A DNA stretch of 64,000 nt, taken from positions 186,001-250,000 of the forward strand of contig NZ_JAHKRM010000004.1 of NCBI RefSeq assembly GCF_019396345.1, read 5' to 3'. Each line of letters starts with the position of its first letter. The stretch's first letter is position 1. The translations under genes were made by a program, and so were the position numbers. The DNA comes from Nonomuraea guangzhouensis (GTDB lineage Bacteria; Actinomycetota; Actinomycetes; Streptosporangiales; Streptosporangiaceae). Below are positions 41,515 through 50,608 of the stretch, piece after piece. Below the pieces are notes generated by a model that was given only the letters and a program-made list of their open reading frames with translations, ran no database searches and was not told where the DNA came from.

Positions 41515-42111
41515 GTGCTTCCTCCGATCGATGAGCTCCGTGAGCTGGTCACCACCCGCCTGACCGCCTTCGACCGCCGGGAGGCGCCGCCTGCCGAGGG
41601 GGTGCGCCGGGCCGCCGTGACGGTGTGCGTGCTCAGGGACACCGCCGGCCTGCCGTACACGATCCTCATCAGGCGAGCCCCGCGCGGGCGCAATCCCGGA
41701 CAGTGGGCGCTGCCGGGCGGGCGGCTCGACGACGGCGAGCAGCCGGTCGAGGCGGCGCTGCGGGAGCTGGCCGAGGAGACGGCCGTCACGGGCGTCGTGG
41801 TGGCGGGGCTGCTCGACGACTTCGTCACCGACTCGGGGTTCGTCATCACACCGGTGGTGGCCTTCGGCGACGGGCAGCAGCCGGTCGCCGACGGGCACGA
41901 GGTGGCCTCGGTGCACGCGGTGCCGCTGGAGCGGTTCCTGGCGCCGGAGGTGCCGCGCTGGCACGGCGGGCTGCTGCAGATGCCGCTGGGGCCCTCGATC
42001 GTGGTCCACGCGCCGACCGGGGCGATTTTGTGGCAGTTCGCGGAGGTGGCCCTGCGTGGTCGTGAGCTGCGGGTCTTCGACGTCGCCCAACCACACTGGA
42101 CCAGAACCTGA
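41515..42111 (+). CDS. NUDIX hydrolase (CoA pyrophosphatase-like)
   Basis: 198 residues. The Nudix box runs from GGRLDDGEQPVEAALRELAE into ETAV; the usual Gly near the end of GX5EX7REUXEEXGU is Ala here. A C-terminal part with PRWHGGLLQMPLGPS resembles CoA-diphosphatase-type Nudix proteins. It hydrolyses a nucleoside-diphosphate-linked compound; the substrate is not certain. It is followed by a strong hairpin. Confidence 0.8.
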   Translation: MLPPIDELRELVTTRLTAFDRREAPPAEGVRRAAVTVCVLRDTAGLPYTILIRRAPRGRNPGQWALPGGRLDDGEQPVEAALRELAEETAVTGVVVAGLLDDFVTDSGFVITPVVAFGDGQQPVADGHEVASVHAVPLERFLAPEVPRWHGGLLQMPLGPSIVVHAPTGAILWQFAEVALRGRELRVFDVAQPHWTRT

Positions 42112-42285
42112 CCGATTCTTTTGGGCTGGTGGAATACGTGCCGCCGGATGTCCGTTAGCATCGAATGGCCGATGTGGTCTGTGTCCCCCGGGCCGCAAAT
42201 TACCGCCTTCACGGAATACCGTTCGGCTGGAGCCGTGTTGTGCATCTCGCCGAGGAGGCGACCGCCACATCGGCCTTAGGCTTTT

Positions 42286-42315
42286 CAGGCGCCCCGGTCC
42301 CGGCCGGGGCGCCTG
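42286..42315. terminator. strong hairpin after NUDIX gene
   Basis: CAGGCGCCCCGG and CCGGGGCGCCTG make a perfect 12-bp stem around a 6-base loop. It lies in the 250-bp gap between the NUDIX and acyltransferase genes and probably ends the first transcript. I see no other feature in the gap. Confidence 0.75.
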
Positions 42316-42361
42316 CTCTAGGGTGGGGTGGCCCGGACCGCCGATCATCCAGGAGAGCCCG

Positions 42362-43021
42362 TTGCTATATGAAGTGGTCAAGTTCGCCGCTGCGCCGATC
42401 GCCCATGCGATGTGCCGCCCGCACATCTCCGGCGCGATACACGTGCCGAGGACGGGACCGGCGATTCTGGCCGCCAACCACTTGTCGGTGCTCGACTCCT
42501 ATCTGCTGCCCGCGCTGCTGCCGCGGCACGTGACGTTCGCCGCCAAGAAGGAGTACTTCTCCGGCAATCCGGTCTCCGGCTGGTTCATGCGCCTGGGCGG
42601 CAGCCTGCCCACCGACCGCGACAGCGCGCACGCCGCGCAGGAGATGCTCGACGCCGCCGCCGACCTGCTGGAGCGCGGTGAGCTGTTCGGCATCCACCCC
42701 GAGGGCACCCGCTCCCCCGACGGCCGCCTCTACCGCGGCAAGATCGGCGTGGCCTGGCTGGCGCTCAAGACGGGGGCGCCCGTGCTGCCGGTGGCGCTCA
42801 GCGGCACCGAACGCGTGCTGCCGGTCGGCTCCAAGGTGCCGCGCCCGGCCAAGATCGGCATCACGATCGGCGCGCCGATGCGGTTCGAGGGCGACCACAC
42901 CAAGGCCCGCGACCGCCGCCGGGTGACCGACGAGATCATGGCCGCGATCCGGGAACTGTCCGGCCAGGAATACGTGCCGACCTATGCGTCAAGTTTCAAA
43001 GCTGCCAGCGGTATGTCCTAA
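42362..43021 (+). CDS. plsC: 1-acylglycerol-3-phosphate acyltransferase (PlsC family)
   Basis: 219 residues from TTG 42362, preceded by AGGAGA. The HX4D motif is NHLSVLD (~39-45) and HPEGTRSPDG supplies the EGTR motif. It acylates lysophosphatidate, or a related lysolipid, at the membrane to make phospholipid precursors. The TTG start is supported by the ribosome-binding site and by the homologous N-terminus LLYEVVKFAAAP; upstream in-frame sequence lacks similarity to the family. Confidence 0.82.
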   Translation: MLYEVVKFAAAPIAHAMCRPHISGAIHVPRTGPAILAANHLSVLDSYLLPALLPRHVTFAAKKEYFSGNPVSGWFMRLGGSLPTDRDSAHAAQEMLDAAADLLERGELFGIHPEGTRSPDGRLYRGKIGVAWLALKTGAPVLPVALSGTERVLPVGSKVPRPAKIGITIGAPMRFEGDHTKARDRRRVTDEIMAAIRELSGQEYVPTYASSFKAASGMS

Positions 43022-43067
43022 TTTGTCGTTAAGCTCGGCAATCCGTCGATGATCAGGGGGCTGACCA

Positions 43068-44675
43068 GTGGCGCGTGGCCGCACCATCGCGATCGTGTCC
43101 TGTGTCACCGTGCTCGCGGTGGGGGCCGCAGCAGGTGGCGCATACTACGTGCTCCATACCAGAGGCACACCCGCCGAGGCGGCGCGGCTCTTCGCCGCAG
43201 CCTGGCAGTCGGGTGACAAGGCGGCCATGAGCGCCGTGCTGGCCACGCCGCAGCAGCTGACGCCGTACGACCAGATGCGCACCGGCCTGGCGGTCGAGGC
43301 CACCTCGGTCAAGCTCGGCACCGTCACCGAAGCCGGCGACGACCGGGCCAAGGTGCCGTACACCACGACCTTGACGCTGAAGAACATCGGCGACTGGACC
43401 TACCAGGGACAGATCGACTTGAAAGTGGCCGATCGCCACTGGAAGGTCGACTGGACGCCCAAGACCCTCCATCCGTCGTTCACCACCGGCGCCACGTTCG
43501 CGCTGAAGACGCGCTGGCCCGACCGGGCCGAGATCACCGACGCCGACGGCGGCCGCATCGACACCGGCGACGTCGGCGGGTCGGTGCAGCAGCTCGTCGG
43601 CTACCTCGACAAGGCGACCAAGAAGGACGTGGCCAAGCTCGGCTCCGCCTACCAGGTCGGCCAGACCGTCGGCAAGGGCGGCGGGCTGCAGGAGACGTTC
43701 CAGAAGCAGCTGGCCGGCACCCCGGCGACCGAGATCAAGGTCGGCGACAAGACGCTGCAGACGATCGAGGGCAAGGAGGGCGAGGGTCTGAAGACGACCC
43801 TCGACCCGCGCGCGCAGGCCGCCGCGGTGGCGGCGGTCAAGGACATGAAGAAGCCCACCTCGATGGTCGCGATCAAGCCGAGCACGGGCGAGATCCTGGC
43901 CGTTGTCAACAACCAGGGCGGCTTCAACCGGGCGCTCGACGGCCGCTACCCGCCGGGCTCGACGTTCAAGGCCGTCACCGCGATCGGGCTGCTGGCGACC
44001 GGTATGACGCCGGAGGAGAAGGTGACCTGCCCGAAGTACGCGAACGTGGGCGGGCAGGATATCCGCAACTCGGATAAGGAGGAGTTCGGGTCGCTGTCGT
44101 TCCTCGACTCCTTCGCCCACTCGTGCAACACCACGTTCGCGCCGCTGGCCGAGAAGCGGCTGGGCGCCGACAAGCTGCTGAAGACGGCCGAGGAGGTCGG
44201 GTTCAACCAGCCGCTGAACATCGGGGTGCCGGCCACCAAGGCCAGCTTCCCCAGGGCGCAGTCGGACGCCGAGCTGGCCGCCGAGGCGTTCGGGCAGGCC
44301 CGGATCACCGCCAGCCCGCTGTCGATGGCCTCGGTCGCCGCGGCCATCGCCGACGGCACCTGGCGGCCGCCCACGCTGGTGCCCGACCTGAAGCAGAAGG
44401 CGAGCGAGCAGCCGCTGCCCGAGGGCGTCAAGACCAACCTGCACGCCATGATGGCGGCCGTCGTCACCAAGGGCACCGCCAAGGCGTCCGGACTGCCCGC
44501 GGGCACGAGCGGCAAGACGGGCACCGCCGAGTACGGCACCGGTGACAAGCTGCAGACCCATGCCTGGTTCATGGGGTTCAAGGAAGATGTGGCCTTCGCC
44601 GTGGTGGTGGAGGGAGGCGGCATGGGAGGCAAGGTCGCCGCCCCAGTGGCGGCCACGTTCCTGCGCCATCTGTGA
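43068..44675 (+). CDS. class B penicillin-binding protein (transpeptidase)
   Basis: 535 residues. A single N-terminal membrane anchor (IAIVSCVTVLAVGAAAGGAY) is followed by an NTF2-like MecA-N-type domain (~35-135), a linker/dimerization region, and the transpeptidase domain with Ser298 in PGSTFK, SCN at 352-354 and SGKTGTAE. It crosslinks peptidoglycan outside the membrane. The layout matches actinobacterial PbpA/PBP2a-like proteins with a MecA N-domain, which can be less beta-lactam-sensitive. GTG 43068 has AGGGGG upstream. Confidence 0.88.
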   Translation: MARGRTIAIVSCVTVLAVGAAAGGAYYVLHTRGTPAEAARLFAAAWQSGDKAAMSAVLATPQQLTPYDQMRTGLAVEATSVKLGTVTEAGDDRAKVPYTTTLTLKNIGDWTYQGQIDLKVADRHWKVDWTPKTLHPSFTTGATFALKTRWPDRAEITDADGGRIDTGDVGGSVQQLVGYLDKATKKDVAKLGSAYQVGQTVGKGGGLQETFQKQLAGTPATEIKVGDKTLQTIEGKEGEGLKTTLDPRAQAAAVAAVKDMKKPTSMVAIKPSTGEILAVVNNQGGFNRALDGRYPPGSTFKAVTAIGLLATGMTPEEKVTCPKYANVGGQDIRNSDKEEFGSLSFLDSFAHSCNTTFAPLAEKRLGADKLLKTAEEVGFNQPLNIGVPATKASFPRAQSDAELAAEAFGQARITASPLSMASVAAAIADGTWRPPTLVPDLKQKASEQPLPEGVKTNLHAMMAAVVTKGTAKASGLPAGTSGKTGTAEYGTGDKLQTHAWFMGFKEDVAFAVVVEGGGMGGKVAAPVAATFLRHL

Positions 44676-44677
44676 AC

Positions 44678-45202
44678 TCAGCTTTCCAACTGCCGCAGAG
44701 CCCATCTGGCCCACTCGCGCTGCGCCTCGTACTGGGAGATCCCGTACTGCAGCGCGAGCCGGCCGAAGCGCAGGCCGCCGCGCGGGTGCTCGCCGGCGTC
44801 GGCGGCCTCGGCGATGGCCGTGAGCTCGGCCACCATCTGCTCGGCCGTCTCCAGATGGCCCCGTACGAGCTTGCTCGCCTCCGGTGGGTCCAGGGCGGAC
44901 AGCAGGCACATGCGCAGGCCGTGCTCGTCGCGGACGGCGCGCGGCTTGGGCGGTGACAGCAGCCAGGCACGCAGCTCCTCGCGGCCCGCGTCGGTGATCG
45001 CATAGCTGCGGCTGCCGCGGGCCCCCTCCTCGGCGATGACGACGAGGCCCTCGTCCGCCAGGCGTTTGAGCTCGGGGTAGATGTGGCTCTGCCGCGCCGT
45101 CCAGGTGTAGCGCTGCAGCGAGCGCTCGAAACGGACGTTGAGGGCGTAGCCGCTGGCGGGCCCGTCCTCCAGCAAGCCGAGCAAGGCGTAACGCAGTGAC
45201 AT
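44678..45202 (-). CDS. PadR-family regulator
   Basis: 174 residues. The winged helix begins at residue 1 (MSLRYALLGLLEDGPASGYA, then SHIYPELKRLADEGLV), followed by the Vir-type C-terminal helices (QYGISQYEAQREWARWAL). It is divergent from an FAD monooxygenase gene, with an inverted repeat in the 63-bp spacer, and so probably represses that gene. Its end lies 2 bp from the convergent penicillin-binding protein gene. Confidence 0.85.
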   Translation of the reverse strand: MSLRYALLGLLEDGPASGYALNVRFERSLQRYTWTARQSHIYPELKRLADEGLVVIAEEGARGSRSYAITDAGREELRAWLLSPPKPRAVRDEHGLRMCLLSALDPPEASKLVRGHLETAEQMVAELTAIAEAADAGEHPRGGLRFGRLALQYGISQYEAQREWARWALRQLES

Positions 45203-45221
45203 GTCCCTATCTTGGCATGCT

Positions 45222-45258
45222 CCTGTCTTGACATATACAAATGGACAGGTCCTAATGT
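45222..45258 (+). promoter_or_regulatory. promoter with flanking inverted repeat
   Basis: TTGACA (45228-45233) and TAATGT (45253-45258) form a -35/-10 pair with 19-bp spacing. CCTGTC (45222-45227) and GACAGG (45244-45249) are an inverted repeat around the -35, the likely PadR operator. The -10 ends 7 bp before the GTG at 45266. Confidence 0.55.
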
Positions 45259-45265
45259 GGAGGTC

Positions 45266-46786
45266 GTGACCGATGTACTGATCGTGGGCGCCGGACCGAC
45301 CGGCCTGACCCTCGCCTGTGACCTGACCCGCCGAGGGGTCGCCTGCCGCATCATCGAGCAGGCCACCGCACCCGCGGCCGGCTCACGCGGCTTCACGCTC
45401 AAGCCGCGTTCCCTGGAGGCGCTGGACGATCTCGGCGTCGCCGACCGCGTCCTGGCGGCAGGAGACCTCCGCGGCTGGCTCCGCTTCCACCTCGGCACCG
45501 AACCTCTCTTCGACCTGCGCCTGCCACCCGCCCCCGCCGACCCCACGCGCCCGTACCCGAACACCGTGGCGCTGCCCCAGTGGCGCACGGAGTCGATCCT
45601 GCGCGACCGGCTCGCCGAGCTCGGCGGGAAGGTGGAGTTCGGGCGGCGGCTGACCGGGTTCGACGCCGGCGACGAGGGCTTGACCGCGACGCCGGAGGAC
45701 GGCGAGAACGTGACCGCGACGCTGGAGGACGGCGAGCGGGTCCGGGCGCGCTACCTGGTCGCCGCCGACGGCGGTCGCAGCCTGGTCCGGCGTACCCTCG
45801 GCCTGCCCTTCTCCGGCTCCACGACCGAGGACACGCGCGCGCTCATCGCCGACGTGCGCATCGACGGCCTGGACCGCGACAACGGCACACACCTATGGGT
45901 GTCCGCCGACGGCCACATGCTGGCCGCCCGCCCCATCCCCCACGCCGGCACCTGGCAGGTGGTCACCTCGCTGGAGCCCGGCGACGAGGGCGACCTCGAC
46001 ACCCTGCGCCACGCGCTCACGACCAGGACCGGCCGTGCCGACATTCAGGCGTCCGACCCGGCCTGGCTGTCGACCTGGCGCTACAACCTGCGGATGGTCG
46101 AACGTTATCGGGTGGGCCGGGTGCTGCTGGCCGGAGACGCCGCCCATGTGCACAGCCCGTTCGGCGGCCACGGCATGAACACCGGCATCCAGGACGCCTA
46201 CAACCTGGGCTGGAAGCTCGCCCTGGTCATCCAGGGCGCGGCCAGGGCCGAGCTGCTGGACAGCTACGAGGCCGAGCGGCTGCCGGTCGCCCGGGAGATC
46301 CTGGCCGACAGCGACCGCCGGTTGAAGGGCATGGTCCCGCCGCGCGTCGTCCGCCCGCTGGTGCGGCTGATCCTGAAGTCCGTCATGGCTCGGCAGCAGC
46401 GCCGTACGCGCCACGACCATCCCGTCTACCGCACCGGCCCGCTGACCCGGCACCTCACCGGCCGGCGCGGCCGGGTCCGGGCCGGAGACGTGGCCCCTGA
46501 CGCCCCCGTCCGGCTCGACGGGGGCGAACACCGCCTGTCCGAGCTGCTCCGCGGACCGCACTTCACCGCCCTGGTCTTCGGCGTCGCCCCGGACCTCGCC
46601 GATCCCCGGGTCCGCGCCTACACCGTCGTCCGCCCGGGCCGGGCCGGACTGGCCGACACGACCGGGCACCTGCACCGCGTGTACGGCGGGCGCAAGGGCA
46701 CGACCGTGCTGATCCGGCCCGACGGCTATGTCGGGCTCATGGCCGACTCCCCGGCCGCGCTGACGGGCTACCTTGAGCGACTCTGA
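45266..46786 (+). CDS. FAD-dependent aromatic monooxygenase (PheA/TfdB family)
   Basis: 506 residues from GTG 45266. It has GAGPTG at 7-12, ADGGRS in the middle and GDAAHVHSPFGGHGMNTG near 290, then the C-terminal extension. It is the third class A flavoprotein hydroxylase in the window and, unlike the other two, is paired with a PadR instead of a TetR regulator. A short internal duplication (TATPEDGENV, TATLEDGERV) lies before the ADGGRS motif. The substrate is unknown. Confidence 0.85.
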   Translation: MTDVLIVGAGPTGLTLACDLTRRGVACRIIEQATAPAAGSRGFTLKPRSLEALDDLGVADRVLAAGDLRGWLRFHLGTEPLFDLRLPPAPADPTRPYPNTVALPQWRTESILRDRLAELGGKVEFGRRLTGFDAGDEGLTATPEDGENVTATLEDGERVRARYLVAADGGRSLVRRTLGLPFSGSTTEDTRALIADVRIDGLDRDNGTHLWVSADGHMLAARPIPHAGTWQVVTSLEPGDEGDLDTLRHALTTRTGRADIQASDPAWLSTWRYNLRMVERYRVGRVLLAGDAAHVHSPFGGHGMNTGIQDAYNLGWKLALVIQGAARAELLDSYEAERLPVAREILADSDRRLKGMVPPRVVRPLVRLILKSVMARQQRRTRHDHPVYRTGPLTRHLTGRRGRVRAGDVAPDAPVRLDGGEHRLSELLRGPHFTALVFGVAPDLADPRVRAYTVVRPGRAGLADTTGHLHRVYGGRKGTTVLIRPDGYVGLMADSPAALTGYLERL

Positions 46787-46862
46787 GACCCGGGCGTCTG
46801 CGGCGTCCGTGGGCTCGACCTGGTCACCGTGGGCTCCACGGCGGGCCGTCCCCGGAAAGCCG

Positions 46863-47636
46863 TCACTGGGGTCGGCCCGCCAGGCCACTCCGCTCCCCCA
46901 TGCCGCCTCCGTCTGGGCGGCCACTCTCCGGCGGCGCGAAATCTCCTGTCGCGAAGTCTCCTGTCGAGAAGCCTGTCGTGAGGGCTCTTGCCGTGAGGTC
47001 TCTTGCCGGCGGGTCCGCTGTGGTCGGCGGGGGCTGGTTCGGCTGGTGGTAGCCCTGCCATTGGGCGAGCCCGGGGAACGTGCCGATCGTCAACTCCGCC
47101 AGCAGCGCCCCGGTCCACGCCTCCTCCGCCATGCTCATGGCCAGGGCGTATTCGGACTCGATGAGGAACAACCGCGGGATCTCGCCACGCTCGACCTCAA
47201 GGTTCGAGCGCTGGACGGCGATCCGGTCACGGAGCAGGGCGAGCCGCCGCCGGAGCAACGCGGTGACCTCGTCGGGGTCGAGTCCGCCCATCACCGACAA
47301 CCCGGCCTCGAACCCGGTGTGCTCCCGCTCGGGCGTCCCCAGCAACTCGCGCGTCCAGTCCTCGGCCTCCTCGCGGCCGTCTTCCGTGATGCGGTAGACC
47401 GTCCGCTCGGGCCGGCCCCCTTGGCGGGCGCTCTCCGTGGCTCGGATCAAACCGTGCTTCTCCAGATTGCGTACCACTGTGTAGAAGGAACCCCACTTGA
47501 TGGGCATCTCCCGATCCTTGCCACGGGCCCGAAGGACGGATGCCATCTCGTACGGATGCATCGGCCGTTCCGCGACCACCGTGAGCACGGAGAGGGCCAA
47601 CAGGTTGGCCACTCTGCGTCGTTGCGCCACCCACAC
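46863..47636 (-). CDS. PadR-family regulator with repeat tail
   Basis: 257 residues. The PadR winged helix (NLLALSVLTVVAERPMHPYE, GSFYTVVRNLEKHGLIR) is complete, followed by the helical domain. The last ~60 residues are a Pro/Gly/Thr-rich tail with 5-residue repeats (STGDF, ATGDF). Three 14-bp direct repeats lie just upstream and are likely binding sites shared with the MerR-family gene that diverges from it. Confidence 0.82.
   Translation of the reverse strand: MWVAQRRRVANLLALSVLTVVAERPMHPYEMASVLRARGKDREMPIKWGSFYTVVRNLEKHGLIRATESARQGGRPERTVYRITEDGREEAEDWTRELLGTPEREHTGFEAGLSVMGGLDPDEVTALLRRRLALLRDRIAVQRSNLEVERGEIPRLFLIESEYALAMSMAEEAWTGALLAELTIGTFPGLAQWQGYHQPNQPPPTTADPPARDLTARALTTGFSTGDFATGDFAPPESGRPDGGGMGERSGLAGRPQ
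46942..47014 (-). repeat. 15-bp coding repeat in PadR gene tail
   Basis: About five 15-bp units of the form TCTCCTGTCGCGAAG (plus strand) code for the STGDF/ATGDF-like C-terminal tail of the PadR protein. The last two units have changed to CTCTTGCCGxxxGGT. Confidence 0.7.
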
Positions 47637-47647
47637 CGTCCTTGTCG

Positions 47648-47689
47648 ACGAATATTCGCGGACGAATATACGGGCACGAGTATTCCTGT
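47648..47689. promoter_or_regulatory. three 14-bp direct repeats (operator)
   Basis: ACGAATATTCGCGG, ACGAATATACGGGC and ACGAGTATTCCTGT stand head to tail. The first contains the perfect palindrome CGAATATTCG. They lie 12 bp upstream of the PadR start, in the spacer to the MerR-family gene. Confidence 0.7.
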
Positions 47690-47700
47690 GGCAATACCGC

Positions 47701-47731
47701 TTGCCTCTCCAGCGGGTGGAGGGTGCAGGTT
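47701..47731 (+). promoter_or_regulatory. MerR-type promoter/operator
   Basis: TTGCCT (47701-47706) and CAGGTT (47726-47731) are separated by 19 bp, the long spacing typical of MerR-controlled promoters. The spacer contains CTCCA (47707-47711) and TGGAG (47717-47721) as an inverted repeat. It lies just before the GTG of the MerR-family gene. Confidence 0.5.
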
Positions 47732-47737
47732 GGTGCC

Positions 47738-48656
47738 GTGAGCGATCACGTGGAGCTGTACACGATCGGCGAACTGGCCCACCGCACGGGGCTGCCGGTG
47801 CGGACGATCCGGTTCTGGTCCGACAGCGGCATCCTGCCGCCCACCGGCCGCACGGCGGGCGGCTACCGCCTGTACGACGAGGCCGCGGCGGCCCGCCTCG
47901 AACTGGTCCGCATGCTGCGCGACCTCGGCATCGGGCTGGCGGCCGTTCAAGACGTCCTGTCCCGGCAGGTCACGGTGGCCGAGTTGGCGCGGGTGCACCT
48001 GCGGGGCCGTCGACGCCGAGATCCGGGCGCTGCGGATGCGCCGGGCCGTACTGAGCGTGATCGCCGAACAGGGTGACACGACCGAGGAGACACTGATGAT
48101 GCACGAACTGACCAGGCTGTCCGCCGCGCAGCGGCAGCAGATCGTCGACGAGTTCGTCGAGGGCACGTTCGCGGGGCTCGATCTGGACGGCGACGCCGGG
48201 ATCGTGGCGGAGTGGATGCGGGAACTGCCGGATGAGCCCGCGCCCGGCCAGGTGGGCGCCTGGGTGGAGCTCGCCGGGCTGACCACCGACACCGCCTTCC
48301 GCCGCCGGCTGAGGGACATCGCGCTGGCCGCCCCGCAGCCCACGCCGGGCCGCGATCTACGGGCGGCGGCCCTGGAGCACGTACGGCCGGCGCTGGCCGA
48401 CGAGGTGGCACCGGAGTCGGCCGAGGGCCTGCGGATCCTCGACCGGATCGTCGACGGCCCACAGCGAGGGCCTGAGCTGCTCGCCTGGCTGGAGACCGTC
48501 GCCGACGCCCGGGTCGAACGCTACTGGGAGTTGATCGCCACGCTCAACGGCCGGGAGACCGCGCCTCCCGCAGTGCCCGCCCTCCAGTGGCTGATCGCCG
48601 CCCTCCGCGCCCACAGCCGGACCGCCGAGGTTTCAGGCTGTCGGGAAGGTGCCTGA
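47738..48656 (+). pseudogene. MerR-family regulator, frameshifted
   Basis: From GTG 47738 the frame encodes a MerR helix-turn-helix (YTIGELAHRTGLPVRTIRFW, GGYRLYDEAAAARLELVRML) and then derails into an Arg-rich end stopping at 48076. The proper continuation (RAVDAEIRALRMRRAVLSVI, then TEETLMMHELTRLSAAQR) is in another frame and runs to 48656. Removing one G from the GGGG run at 48003-48006 restores one ~305-residue protein. This is a one-base insertion: a real mutation, a sequencing error or, less likely, programmed frameshifting. Intact, it would regulate its own promoter. Confidence 0.8.
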
Positions 48657-48713
48657 TCAGGAAGGCTCCTGGGTGCGGCGCCGACGGTGCGGTGAGCGCG
48701 TGCGAGCGATCCG

Positions 48714-49595
48714 TCAGGTGATGGCGCGGTCGAGGAAGGCGGCGATGAGCGGGGCGATTTCAGGGAGGTTCTCTTCGAGGGCGAAGTGGCCGGTGTCGAA
48801 GAGATGGAGTTCGGCGTTGGGCAGGTCGCGCAGGTAGGCGCGGGCGCCGGGTTCGGGGAAGAACGGGTCGTTGGCGCCCCAGACGATGAGCGTGGGCGGG
48901 GTGTGAGCGCGCAGCCAGGCCTGCCAGGCGTCGTAGTGTTCGACGTTGGAGTGGTAGTCGAAGGTGAGGGCGATCTGGGCCTCCTTGCGGCCCGGGAGGT
49001 CGAGGAAGTGCTGGTCGAGCGTCCAGCCGTCCGGTGACACCAGCTCGGGGTCGCCGGTGCCGCTCTCGTACTGGCCGCGGGTGCCGGCCAGGGTGAGCAC
49101 CTCGCGGATCCGCTCCTCGGCACCTTCGATCTCCGGCCGCAGCCCGAGGAGGTCGCGGGCGAGCGGTGAGAGCCCTTCCACGTAGGCGTTGCCGTTCTGC
49201 ACGATCAACCCCGCGATCCACTCGGGGTGGCGCGTCGCCAGCCGGAAGCCGACCGGCGCGCCGTAGTCGAAGACGTACATCACGAAGCGGGTCAGACCGA
49301 GCCCCTCGACGAAGCCCTCGGTGATGTCGGCCAGCCGGTCGAAGGAGTAGTCGAAACCTTCGGGGGTCTCGGTGTGCCCGAAGCCGGGGTAGTCGGGGGC
49401 GATCAGCCGGTAGCGGCCGCCCAGGACGTCGATCAGGCGGCGGAACTGGTGGGAGGCCGAGGGGAAGCCGTGCAGGAGCAGCAGCACGGGCGCGTCGGGC
49501 CGGTCGGGCAGCGACTCACGGTAGAAGACCCGGACGCCGTCGACTTCGATATGGCGGTGCGCGGTCCGGGCGACCAGGGGAAATGTCATTGCCAA
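48714..49595 (-). CDS. alpha/beta hydrolase with Asp nucleophile
   Basis: 293 residues. LLLHGFPSASHQFR supplies the oxyanion loop, and the nucleophile elbow is VFDYGAPVGF, with Asp as the attacking residue as in haloalkane dehalogenases and epoxide hydrolases. The partner acid is in WGANDPFFP and the His in FDTGHFALEE. It would open epoxides or remove halide rather than act as an esterase; the substrate is unknown. The start is ATG 49595 or 49589. The gap upstream to 49794 shows no other gene. Confidence 0.8.
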   Translation of the reverse strand: MAMTFPLVARTAHRHIEVDGVRVFYRESLPDRPDAPVLLLLHGFPSASHQFRRLIDVLGGRYRLIAPDYPGFGHTETPEGFDYSFDRLADITEGFVEGLGLTRFVMYVFDYGAPVGFRLATRHPEWIAGLIVQNGNAYVEGLSPLARDLLGLRPEIEGAEERIREVLTLAGTRGQYESGTGDPELVSPDGWTLDQHFLDLPGRKEAQIALTFDYHSNVEHYDAWQAWLRAHTPPTLIVWGANDPFFPEPGARAYLRDLPNAELHLFDTGHFALEENLPEIAPLIAAFLDRAIT

Positions 49596-49794
49596 TGCCC
49601 TTCATAGCGATCAGGGATCTCATTCATTAGCACGTACCCCTGACCGGGGAGCCACTGGCCCTGGTTTTGGTCAACACCCGCCCGGCGGCACGAGGCGATC
49701 AGACGACCGGGGCCGGACAGATCAAAGCCGCCCGGAATCTTCTCGTGTCACGCCCGCGGCCGACCCAAAAAAGCCGGAAATATCGGGAATGGCG

Positions 49795-50076
49795 TCAGAG
49801 CGAGGCGGCCAGCGCGAGGGCCGCGGCGGCCTCGTGGCGCAGGACCATGATGAGCAGCGTGGCGACCAGGGTGGCGATCAGCAGCCAGCTGATCAGGATG
49901 ATGACCGTCGAACGGCGCGGCTTACGCCGCCCGCCGGACCCCCCGTCAGCCTTCTCCTCGCTGCGCCGGGCCCGCTCGTTGAATGACTCCAGCCGCGCCA
50001 CAAGTCGCGGATCGTCATCGACGAGGTGCTGCTCGATCTGTGCCAGCATCCGCTCCTCGTCCTGCGACCAGGCCAT
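49795..50076 (-). CDS. DUF3040 membrane protein
   Basis: 93 residues from ATG 50076 with GGAGGTG upstream. The acidic opening MAWSQDEERMLAQIEQHLVD is the DUF3040 signature; a Lys/Arg-rich stretch precedes one strong membrane segment (TVIILISWLLIATLVATLLIM). Small single-pass proteins of this type are widespread in actinobacteria and have no known function. Confidence 0.85.
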   Translation of the reverse strand: MAWSQDEERMLAQIEQHLVDDDPRLVARLESFNERARRSEEKADGGSGGRRKPRRSTVIILISWLLIATLVATLLIMVLRHEAAAALALAASL

Positions 50077-50185
50077 GGCTGCACCTCCGGAACGCAAGCT
50101 CTGTGCCGGGTTTCTGCCCAACCATGAAGATCATTAGCCCCCGCCCAAGCAGGTAATTGCCACCTCTTTCCATTTGCGATCTTCA

Positions 50186-50201
50186 TCGAACCTTTGTTCT
50201 A
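50186..50201. promoter_or_regulatory. LexA/SOS box
   Basis: TCGAACCTTTGTTCTA matches the actinobacterial SOS-box pattern TCGAACN4GTTCGA at 11 of 12 conserved positions. It lies 8 bp before the start of the radical-SAM gene, so that gene, or what now follows it, should be DNA-damage inducible. Confidence 0.75.
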
Positions 50202-50209
50202 ATCATGGG

Positions 50210-50608
50210 ATGCGCTGGGACAACCTGCGCCTGGCCGACTCCGGCCGGGACGATCCGGCCGCGCCGCTGTTCGCCCGCGGCGCGGTCACCCGCACGTTCG
50301 ACACTCCCGAGTTCAAGGGGATGACCTTCTACGAGATCCACGCCCGTTCGATCATCAACCGGGTGCCGGCGGCCAGCCGGGTCCCGTTCGAGCACACCAT
50401 CAACCCCTATCGGGGCTGTGGCCACCGCTGCGTCTACTGCTTTGCCCGCAAGACGCACGAATATCTCGACCTCGATGCGGGCGCCGACTTCGACTCGAAG
50501 ATCGCGGTCAAGGTCAACGCCGCCGAGCTGGTCCGCAAGGAGCTGGCCGCGCCACCCCATCGCCATGGGCACGAACGTCAACTGCTATCAGCGAGCCGAG
50601 CCGGGTGA
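50210..50608 (+). pseudogene. radical SAM protein (Rv2578c-like), truncated
   Basis: The frame encodes the start of an Rv2578c-type radical SAM protein, including the cluster motif CGHRCVYC inside NPYRGCGHRCVYCFARKTHE. Near 50548-50560 the frame is lost; the expected continuation IAMGTNVNCYQRAE is read in another frame up to about 50600. The rest of the gene, more than half of the usual length, is absent. The large serine recombinase begins 41 bp later, so the break probably marks an integration junction. The SOS box upstream suggests the intact gene belonged to the DNA-damage regulon. Confidence 0.8.
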
